Source: Blattamonas nauphoetae
Lineage: Eukaryota; Preaxostyla; Oxymonadida
Length of the DNA: 64,000 bases
Assembly: GCA_033064195.1 (NCBI GenBank)
Contig: JARBJD010000130.1
Location: 62,001-126,000 of the forward strand
Direction of reading: 5' to 3'
Part shown: piece by piece, positions 55,701 through 64,000 of the stretch
How the letters are laid out: every line of letters starts with the position of its first letter
Position numbering within the stretch: the stretch's first letter is position 1
Program-made: the position numbers and the translations under genes
The notes under the pieces: model-generated
Databases searched by the model: none
Told to the model about the DNA's origin: nothing
What the model saw: the letters and a program-made list of their open reading frames with translations, nothing else

Positions 55701-58700
55701 ATGGTGCCGTGTCCATGATCTCATCGATGGAGAATTCCGTATTGTCTCTCGTTGGCTCGATCGTTACAATTAATGACCCATTGTGAGGATTCGAGATGAT
55801 GAGAAGGTCTTCCCACTCCATCTTCTCGCTTTTCGTTCGAATTGTGGGAGCAATCGTCCCAAGTCCATTCCAATCAACAGAAACCTCTCCGCCAGTTGCA
55901 ATAATAGTCTCATCATTCAGAATAACGGGAACTTCTCCAAACAGATCGTCTTCCATTGGAGGGAACAACAAATCACGATTGAGTCCGATTGGACCAACAC
56001 AGTGAGACAACTTGGACCGAGGGAGTTTTGACAGAGGAGCGATTGACGGACACGATGAACATCGAATTCCAAATCCTGACTGCAAAAAGGCGTTGACTGC
56101 TGGGTTGATGGTATATGGGGATGATAGGGTTGTGTTGATTCCGACGGAATGTGCAAGAATTCCTGAGACCATTGAGAAGGCAGCAGAAATCGAAATTGAC
56201 TGGGAAGAATATGCAAGGACAACTGTTTTCGTTTGATTAGCCTTTAAATTCTGTTTGATATGTTCAACCAGAAGATCCTTTCCCCACGCAATGAATGGAG
56301 AAGATGAAGATTTGAGTGGTTCGTAGGATTTCTCATCACTTCGATCGTTCACAAAACTCTTCTGAGCCGGTCCCACAGAACCATCCATTTTGGCATCCAG
56401 GATGATTGGTACACCGAGAAGGAATTTGTGGAGAGATGATGGAAATTGACTGAGTTGAGGGGGTTCGGCCACCGAGAGAAAAGCCGACCATGTGATCGGC
56501 GACGAAAAGGCAAGACTGTTTCGGACGAGAGCGATTGATGTGATTGGTGGCATGGTTTTGTAGAAAAAGGAGATGAGATACGTGTTTATGGTTTCATTGT
56601 TTTGTGAAGTTTTGTTGATTAATGATGGTTGAGATTTATAACGATAAGAATGGGGGCTATGCCTGTATCTTGCTTGAGATGTGAAACGTTCTGAGTTCAA
56701 TTGAGCGGCCATTGATTCGTAGGTCACGTGAGGAGGGAACCGGCTACAAACACTTTCCATTCTTTCATCACACACAGCCTCTGCTCCTTCGTTGATGACT
56801 TCTTGAAAGTCTGAGTTCAGTGTTGTGATATTTATCCCTTCGATTGGAGAGATAAAGTTCGGACTGGCTGAACTCACGAGAATGTTGAGATAATGCGAAC
56901 GATCATCTCCCCAAGTCGCGATAGAGTCTGATGGGCACGAACACAGAGACGGATGTGTCCCATGAGTTGGCCGGCCCGGACATATTGTTGTGTCTACTTC
57001 GGTGTAGATGTTTCCTGTACATCCCAAGGTTGCTTCGAGGAGCGAAGGAAAATAAATGAGAGTTTTTGGTTCTGATTGAATTGGTGGAAGCCAGATTTGA
57101 CGAACTGTCTGAGTGAGGCGTTCGTGATAGGCCGAGAGAGATGCTTCGGTATGACTGGAAGATTCAATTGAATCTTGCACTGATTCCATAATCGTTGTAA
57201 CCAACGAAGTGGAGAGATTTGTTGCGCAACCATGGTCGATCTCGGAAGTTCCTTTCGGGCAAACATTTGTCGGAAGCGAATCAACGATACCCTTCGATAA
57301 TCCATTGGTCGAACATTGTTCGGTTTGAGAGCTCCGAGTTGTTTCTTTTCCCAAGAATGAGGACGCGAAAGTGTAGCGTGTAAAGCGAGTCTGATGAAAT
57401 CCAGTTCGAAGGCTCCGCTTAAGTGGAGTGTCGAGACCGGACAACGACTTGTTCAAAGCAAAGAAGTTGCATTCATCCCCATATCCGAGGAAGCGTCGAA
57501 AGCAGACAGTTTCCGTTGATTCGAGGAAATAAAACGGAGCCTGGACATCTGCACCAAACAGGATTGCAGTATAGTTCTGACTCGTATCTGAAGTCGTTGG
57601 AAGATCGGTCCATCGAAGGTTCGAGAAACTTCCGATCTCCGATCCATTGACAAAGAAGTAGAGGGATCCTTTATTTCCCATAACAGCAAGGTGTGTGAGT
57701 GATCGCCAAGGGAGAACGAGATGATGTCCATGAATTGTGTCATTGCTGAAGAAAGTCCACTTTTTTGTTCCAAGAGTGAAGAAAAGGTCAACGATCAGAG
57801 AATCGTCAATGATCTTCACAACCCTCAGACCAAAACGCCAATGGTTGATTGTCTCAGCTAATGAGATAAAAACTCCACGTTCATCATCGATTTGGGAACA
57901 AAAAGAGTGATCTGCGGTGTTGTCTTGACCAATCCAGGATTCGATCAAAAAATATGGCCCTGTCCATGAAGTTGAAGCACGTAAAGTATACGCAGAATCA
58001 GACATCCCGCTGACATACACTCCGAGAGACGGTTGGCATTCTTCCGATGATGAAAAGTAATCAAGCCACAAAAACTGGTGATCTTCGCGAAATGGGAGAG
58101 GTGGATTTGGATACATTGTATAAGATATGTTAGTGGATTTCGAGAGGATGGAAAGCGATTTGGTTGTGTTGAAATCAAAAAAATGTCGATAGACAGTGAG
58201 AGATGGGTCACGTTCAAATAGAAGAGAGCAAATCTGATTCGGGATAATATACCCACAAACATCACCAACATATACTGAAAATGATCCAGTCTTTGTGGCA
58301 CTCTCCCAAGAGAATGTTTTATTATTCAGGAAATATCCTTGAGAGAAGGGAGACGATGTAAAAGAGGAATAATCGTCATCATATTGCGATATCTGTGCAG
58401 GTTGACTTCTGATTGGGGAAAATAACGTGAATGGTTCATATGAATCTAAAAGAAGGTGATTTAAGAGACGGGCAAACGAGATGAATCATTTGTCATAAAA
58501 TGGAAGGTCCATTCAATAAAGCGAGTCATAATAAATTGAGTATTTCGTTGAGTAGCACTGACATTTGTCATGTCTGAATTGTGGATTAATGCGAGGTCTT
58601 TTTTCTTGGACTGAAGAGATAAATGAATAATCTACAGACAAAATTTTCTACTTCAAAAAGTGATGAGGAATCTTTGTTGACAAGATTTTCTGCATCTTTG

Positions 58701-59698
58701 CAAAGATCCGACAGTCGAAGACAAACACAAGAAACTAGGAGTACTGACGAGCGTAGATCGAATGCTGTGGGTGCAACTGCGGGATTGTATTCATATGTAC
58801 ACTCAAAATCTGTGTTGAATGAGTAAATATCCTCAATGAGCATTGCCCATTTTTTGCGGTAGTTCTCCCGAGATGCTGAATCTGTGACATCCAGTTGCTT
58901 GGCAGCAAGAAGAACGTCTGTTGCGTTTCCGAGTATTGTAGCAGCATTTCCGAGGTCACCACATGTCTTCAAGGAGATGATAAAAACAAAGGAATACAGA
59001 TAATTTTTGGATCAGCAGAAAAGAATCACTTAATGAGATGATATGTCCTATGGATTCTTGTACGATCTGATAAACCTGCTCTAAGGTATGAGTAGCGTGT
59101 GACTCCAGAAAATCAAGCTGAGTTGAGTTAGGATGACATAAGGCAGACGTTTGATTGAGTTTGGCTCGCAGACGATTCACAATATGAGTACAGCTCTGAC
59201 ATATGCTTTGTGAGTTCATCCAATCTCTTGAGAACATGTTGATGGATCTTGTAGGTTGTTGAATCGATGGAAAACTGAAGACATGAGAAACATGAGAGAT
59301 GATACCGCTTCAAAAGAGTCGAAACCACTCGAGGAGCAAGTTGGTTGGGTTGAATCTCCGTGGTTCATTGGTGACAATAGAATAGGCGACAATCCGTGAG
59401 TGTTATTGAGATGAGTAATTTGTGAATACGTTAAATAGATAGAATCGTCTAATGAAAGCTTATCTTTGAGAGTACACAGCGTTGAATCCCCAAGGAGAAT
59501 GGGCTGTTTCCATGAGAGAAGTTCACTTTCATTGAAGGTTATCGACTGGATTCCATGTTCTGATCAAAAAAGTCGGATGACTTAAGTATGTTGACACAGA
59601 CTGATCTTTTGAATTAAACGGGAAATTCTGAGAGGTACTGGACCATCCGTGTCTGGGATGACACTGCAAATGAGCAAGAAGAGCATCAGGGGGAACAT
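52753..59698 (-). CDS. Large receptor-like membrane protein with cytoplasmic zinc-finger tail
   Basis: The start at 59698 gives a signal peptide (MFPLMLFLLICSVIPDTDG). Short introns restore the frame: 59560-59601 (42 nt), 59275-59305 (31 nt), 59196-59235 (40 nt), 58611-58639 or 58611-58651 (29 or 41 nt) and 58446-58477 (32 nt). One junction near 58973-59080 is unresolved. From 58445 to 52753 the frame is unbroken. The outer part includes a lectin/laminin-G-like fold around 57430-58080 (DLFFTLGTKKWTFFSND, SLYFFVNGSEIG) and many N-x-S/T sites. One membrane span lies at about 54935-55012 (FLYVFVAIFVVAFVIIPSLI). The inner tail is acidic, then Ser/Pro- and Lys/Arg-rich (RLRRKKRRQPR). It ends with at least four C-x2-C clusters (CSECNTLFATRTC; CPLCNTVLCEKC; CDLCRRNEAAFYCNDC; CSSC), B-box-like. 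There is no kinase domain. The product is about 2200 residues, and its function is unknown. Confidence 0.78.
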
Positions 59699-59941
59699 GA
59701 CGATGTTTAAATGTTCGGTTATGGAATATAAAACGAACACGATTCTTCGAAGAGTCGTGTTGATTGAAAACTGTTCATGTGAGATTGTACAACTGTTCCA
59801 AAGTTAATATCAATTGAAAGGTGAACAGTAAGGACGGAAATTAATGATGAGTGGTGACATTTAAAGCTTGTGACGAAGCTGTGGTGATCAGACCCTCACA
59901 TTATTCCCCAATCCTGAGATACGATTGTATCCTTCATCTAT
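59699..59941. promoter_or_regulatory. Divergent upstream region of two surface-protein genes
   Basis: 243 bases separate the start codons of the receptor-like gene (minus) and the beta-helix gene (plus). No TATA-like box is obvious. The right gene has GATTGTATCCTTCATCTAT just before its ATG. Confidence 0.5.
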
Positions 59942-62900
59942 ATGATTTTATTTATATACTGCTTCATTTTCTCATCATTTGCACAATCTAGTACCGGTAT
60001 ATCCTCACAACTTTTCTGTTTTTCCATTCAATTGATATCTATCCTTATTTCCATGAATCATTTACTCCTTTGCCGTTTCATTTGTGATATTCATCTTGTT
60101 AATCTTTGTGTCACATTTATTACAGCATATGTTCAAACACCATCGAAACATGTCCGTTTTATTTCTGCCACTGGTTCAAACACTAATCCATGCACGAAAA
60201 AGATGCCATGTGCTTCATATGATCCTGCGACGAAGAATCTTAAACCATACACTCTGACCACCCTTATTTCGCTTGATGAAACTGGAACAACTTTGCACCC
60301 TATCTCATTGACTTCATATCACATAATCCTGCTTAACTATGATGTATACACATCGTCTAGTTCCTATCCTTCAATGCATGATACAATTTTTCTCAAATCA
60401 TCACTCTTTTCTCCGATAATCACTTTGAACAAATCAACGTTCGAAGCAACAGCCAAAAACTTTGTCTCTTCGGGAACACCAAGCTCCTCCCCATTTCTCA
60501 TGTCAGTGGATATATCCTCTGAACTCGTGCTATCCTTTTGTACCTTTATTGCTACCAAAACTTTCCCATCGTCTTTCATCCAACTTGCTCTGTTCTCTAG
60601 AGCAACAATCCAGACATGCACGTTTTCAAACTTAATATCAACATCATCTTTTGGTGGGGTGCTTTTTGTAGGCCTTCAGGAGTCGATACAATCGATCCTA
60701 ATCGAAGATACACAATTTCACAATTGTTCATCGATATATGGGGATGGAGGATGTCTTGGAATCAGTCTCCTAACTACAGGATCTATTATTTTGTCAAATT
60801 TGACGTTTGATTCTGTTTCTACTCCGTCTGGAACCGGCAGTTCCATCGTCATCAAATGCCATCATCTGCTGACGACAGAAAATGATATTGTTTCATCATT
60901 GACCTTCCACAGGCTAATCCACTCAAATTGCCTTTCACAGGATCAGGTTCATATCAACATCTTCTCAATGGTTCAACTAACATCGTCATTCGGAAATGCA
61001 GTTGTGGGATATGACACATCTCAAGATTCTACTCACTTTATCAACACATTACCCACAGGCATTGCTCCCCTTCCCATTCTGGACGATACAATCTCGTGCT
61101 ATCTCTCTTCTTCCGGAAACGACACACCTCCATCGTCCTTCTGTGGATTCATCTTCAGTCCTTGCCAAACCCTTCAAACATTTCTCACAAACCGCAATGA
61201 CCATAATCTCCCCGGTTTAGTCTTCTTGGTTGATTCAACTCGTGTTAATTCAACCACAACAGTTCCTTCACCTTGTCCTGATTTTGTGCTCACTCCTGAT
61301 CCCGACTACCGCACTTTCTCATCACCTCGAAGCATGACATTTTCAGACACTGGATGTCTTCTCTTTCCGACTTCATCTCAGCAGCGCGTGATATCTGGAA
61401 TTGATATCATTCAGAATGGGACTTCGGCACAAACACTTTTCGAGGTTCATGGAAGTCATCTCCACATCTCGTCTTCCTCATTCACATCTCTCTCTCCAAC
61501 ATCACAGTCCATTACCCTCTTCGTTCTCAAAACAATCCCATCACCTGATAGTTCTTCTATCGCTCTGGTCTCGATCACTTTTCAAGCTCTAACATTTTCT
61601 CCAACGTCTTCAATGATCATTCTCGCCGAGAATTCCGAAGCGCTCATCAGTGATTGCTCCTTCTCAACAATCATCTGCGGGAGTGCTGGGTTATTGGTAG
61701 GAACAGAGTGCCCAAATCTGGTGATTGAAAAAACGATTTTCACAGACATCCAATTGACAGGATCGTCGCTCATGAAACTCTCATCATCATCTGTCGTATC
61801 AACATTACTCGTATTCGACTCTGTTTTCACCTCCATCACCTCAACCAAGACAAATGGAACAGTCCTATCGATCAAGTCCCTTCACCCTTCTTCTCTGACC
61901 GTTCTCGACAACACAAACTTCACCGACTGCTCCACAACAGGAAACGGAGGTGCCGTGTTCATCCACACTTTCGAGACCAACCCTGTCGTTTTCGAGCCTG
62001 TCTCCTTCACCAACGTTTCTGCAAAGAAAGGGACTGGTGGAAGCCCGTCTGTACCCGGAGTGTTTTCGTATGAGTCGGGGTTCGGAGGTTGTGTCTGTCT
62101 CGTCCTCGATGAAACGTCTGGAATAAATCCCCTTCAGCTCACTTTCAACACGAAAGCTTCTCAAATGCAGGAATCAACAGACAAGGTCGGAAACATTCTC
62201 TTCATCGTTGCTTCACAACTGCTGTTTCGCTTGGACGATTTATCTCTCAATTCTCATTCAGCAACATCACTCACAGCATCATCAATATGTTTTCAGGACG
62301 TTGACTTAAACAGTGCACCGGACTCCCTCTTGTCTCACATCCAAAATCTCTATTCTGCACCTGAAGTCTTTGTCTCAGCTTCAAACGGAACCGACACTGT
62401 CACTCCTGTCTGTGGAAAACTATCGAATCCTTGCCAGACGATGGCTGGCCTCTTCACAGGAGTGAATGCAATCGTGAGAGCAAGTGGGACCGCATATTTT
62501 GAACTTTTCATTGTGGATAGCGTGATTGTGACTGCCAGTCATCGAATTCCAGACACACCAATCATCATTCAATCGTCGAGCTATTCTTCAGGATCCACAC
62601 TAACGTCAGACGTGACACTCACAGAGATCGGATCGTTCTGCATCGAACAAACCTCATCGTCTGCGTCAATTGAATGGTGTTCACTTCGGTTTATGATCAC
62701 ATCCGGACGAACATCGTCAACTCCTCTTTTTGAATTGGCAAACGGAGACATGACATTTGACAGATGTTCCATCGGATCGTCCGTGTCCTCACTTTCGTTC
62801 CAGATCTTCAGTTGCACGTCTGCAGAGCTTGACACAAACACACTCTCTTTCTCCAACACCACCTTCTCATCATCTGTTATTTCATCAACCGATTCTGTCT

Positions 62901-64000
62901 TGATCCTTGCCGACATTCATGTTTCGAATTCCCAGCTTTCCTCGACACAGGCCTTCTTTACTTTAGCGAATGCTTCTTTGGTCGTTCTTGAGAAGTCTTC
63001 GTTTGTTTCGTTGAATGGATCATCACTCATCAAAGTCAATTCTGGTGTGTTCGTTCTTGACCACGTCGAGTTCCGCCAAATAACGACAGTCTCATCTCTC
63101 ATCTCGAGTCGATCTAAACGGAACGAAGAAGTCTACATTGTCTCCTGCAACTTTGATTGCTGTGCAGCTATTTCGAATGAGTATGGAGTTCTTCTTGTCA
63201 ACGCCGCTGAAGATAGCATCATCTCCATCGCCGAAACTACTTTCAGGCTGTGTCATGCTGAGCTCCCAGTGAACATGACGGGTGGCACCCTTCTCCCTCG
63301 AGGCGGAGCTCTGGCGATTATTGCAGACACAACAACTTCCACAACGCCTGTGGACTTTAACCTTGTGAGAGTCAGGTTTTCGATATGTTCAGCGGCAATC
63401 GGAAATAACATCTACATCCTCGCCAAGCAGACCGAGCTCATCATCTCACCGTCGACATCCACCGATCTTGAACTGGACACACCAGCACTGAATGACTTTG
63501 TGGCACACAGTCCCTCCCGATCGGATAGTCAGATGCAATCTTTCGAAGACTTTCTCATGACGCCTCTGACCATTTTTGCACCGATATGCACAAGCACAGT
63601 GCTGACAGCGTCAAACGCAGCCAACTGTGGAAGACTGGGTTCACCGTGCTACTCGATTGGTGTATCGTTCAACAGAATGGTTCAGGAGGCAACAACACAC
63701 CTTTCCATCTTGTTTCTGTCTGAGATGAACGAGACCGTGACATTCCCAGATATTTCTGTGGCCATCTCCCCCCAAAACAGACTTCAGGAGACTCGACTGC
63801 ATATGAAAGGGACAGCATCTTTCAAATTGCCAAGCACGAACACAAACGCGTTCGCTCATTTTTCTTATCTGCTTATTGAACTGGGTGTATACGATGGGAC
63901 GCAGACAAGCGTGTTTTTGTTGGAAACAAACAGTGTGACGTTCGATGAATGCGAGTTTGTTCACACCAGCCCTCAGAAGACAACAAGCTATTCTCTCTTC
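59942..64000 (+). CDS. Secreted beta-helix-type surface protein, runs off the window
   Basis: One frame stays open from the ATG at 59942 to base 64000 (at least 1353 codons) without a stop or visible intron. The N-terminus MILFIYCFIFSSFA then QSS is a good signal peptide. The body is Ser/Thr-rich with irregular repeats of short hydrophobic strands (FTSLSPTSQSITLFVLK; DCSFSTIICGSAGLLVG), as in right-handed beta-helices. Every roughly 410 residues a module opens with a C-G-x4-P-C motif: FCGFIFSPCQTL (about 61139), VCGKLSNPCQTM (about 62411) and NCGRLGSPCYSI (about 63622), each after an SA(S)N-type turn. An earlier variant, SNTNPCTKKMPC, is near 60187. Such proteins are numerous in oxymonads and related protists and are thought to lie on the cell surface; function is unknown. 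The C-terminus is outside the window. Confidence 0.85.
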   Translation, partial: MILFIYCFIFSSFAQSSTGISSQLFCFSIQLISILISMNHLLLCRFICDIHLVNLCVTFITAYVQTPSKHVRFISATGSNTNPCTKKMPCASYDPATKNLKPYTLTTLISLDETGTTLHPISLTSYHIILLNYDVYTSSSSYPSMHDTIFLKSSLFSPIITLNKSTFEATAKNFVSSGTPSSSPFLMSVDISSELVLSFCTFIATKTFPSSFIQLALFSRATIQTCTFSNLISTSSFGGVLFVGLQESIQSILIEDTQFHNCSSIYGDGGCLGISLLTTGSIILSNLTFDSVSTPSGTGSSIVIKCHHLLTTENDIVSSLTFHRLIHSNCLSQDQVHINIFSMVQLTSSFGNAVVGYDTSQDSTHFINTLPTGIAPLPILDDTISCYLSSSGNDTPPSSFCGFIFSPCQTLQTFLTNRNDHNLPGLVFLVDSTRVNSTTTVPSPCPDFVLTPDPDYRTFSSPRSMTFSDTGCLLFPTSSQQRVISGIDIIQNGTSAQTLFEVHGSHLHISSSSFTSLSPTSQSITLFVLKTIPSPDSSSIALVSITFQALTFSPTSSMIILAENSEALISDCSFSTIICGSAGLLVGTECPNLVIEKTIFTDIQLTGSSLMKLSSSSVVSTLLVFDSVFTSITSTKTNGTVLSIKSLHPSSLTVLDNTNFTDCSTTGNGGAVFIHTFETNPVVFEPVSFTNVSAKKGTGGSPSVPGVFSYESGFGGCVCLVLDETSGINPLQLTFNTKASQMQESTDKVGNILFIVASQLLFRLDDLSLNSHSATSLTASSICFQDVDLNSAPDSLLSHIQNLYSAPEVFVSASNGTDTVTPVCGKLSNPCQTMAGLFTGVNAIVRASGTAYFELFIVDSVIVTASHRIPDTPIIIQSSSYSSGSTLTSDVTLTEIGSFCIEQTSSSASIEWCSLRFMITSGRTSSTPLFELANGDMTFDRCSIGSSVSSLSFQIFSCTSAELDTNTLSFSNTTFSSSVISSTDSVLILADIHVSNSQLSSTQAFFTLANASLVVLEKSSFVSLNGSSLIKVNSGVFVLDHVEFRQITTVSSLISSRSKRNEEVYIVSCNFDCCAAISNEYGVLLVNAAEDSIISIAETTFRLCHAELPVNMTGGTLLPRGGALAIIADTTTSTTPVDFNLVRVRFSICSAAIGNNIYILAKQTELIISPSTSTDLELDTPALNDFVAHSPSRSDSQMQSFEDFLMTPLTIFAPICTSTVLTASNAANCGRLGSPCYSIGVSFNRMVQEATTHLSILFLSEMNETVTFPDISVAISPQNRLQETRLHMKGTASFKLPSTNTNAFAHFSYLLIELGVYDGTQTSVFLLETNSVTFDECEFVHTSPQKTTSYSLF

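Noticed and set aside
1-64000. rRNA or tRNA genes
   Set aside because: I saw no conserved rRNA stretch or tRNA cloverleaf arms on either strand, though a covariance search was not possible.

Overview
This window looks like nuclear DNA of an anaerobic protist. Two things suggest this. Several genes are held in frame only by very short GT-AG introns (about 29-42 nt, standard stop codons). At the right end there is a secreted, beta-helix-like surface protein with repeated C-G-x4-P-C motifs, of the kind I associate with oxymonads (Preaxostyla, e.g. Blattamonas). The lineage is an inference and no marker gene here proves it.

Layout. Bases 1-33262 are one giant inverted repeat: the left arm (1-9116) is matched almost base for base by the reverse complement of 24146-33262, around a 15-kb spacer. 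Each arm carries, from outside in, a diverged tandem repeat of about 280 bp, unassigned AT-rich DNA, a broken ABCC/MRP-type ABC transporter, and a 1.85-kb Tc1/mariner-like non-autonomous element with about 400-bp terminal inverted repeats. The innermost part is the 3' end of a CR(Crinkler/RHS)-type NTPase gene, which is only a fragment in the left arm. The central 1.04 kb of the mariner-like element has the same orientation in both arms, so one copy has been flipped relative to the palindrome. The spacer holds an older composite copy of the ABC transporter (9113-13122), a broken coiled-coil gene on the minus strand, a 218-bp TA-flanked MITE, a poorly preserved gene at 16990-18475 and the CR-type gene (19021-24321). 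That gene joins a P-loop NTPase to a C-terminal OTU-like cysteine protease.

Bases 33300-47000 are a graveyard of mobile elements. It holds a broken protein-primed family B DNA polymerase of Polinton/Maverick-like type, and a 2.18-kb mariner-like element built of a 20-bp minisatellite that sits inside it. It also holds a pogo/Tigger-like DDE transposase relic, two relics of another DDE-like transposase family, and a foldback repeat.

Bases 47500-64000 are host-like. They contain an unrecognised gene with an intron, a PB1-domain protein with a very cysteine-rich metallothionein-like tail and perfect 84-bp repeats, and a receptor-like membrane protein of about 2200 residues on the minus strand. 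The last is a secreted beta-helix-type protein that runs off the right edge. These last two genes diverge from a 243-bp shared upstream region, and both start with signal peptides.

The unusual points are the palindrome with its flipped internal loop, the NTPase-OTU gene at its inner edge, and the metallothionein-like gene whose possible intron ends form a near-perfect 43-bp inverted repeat. I found no rRNA, tRNA or CRISPR array.
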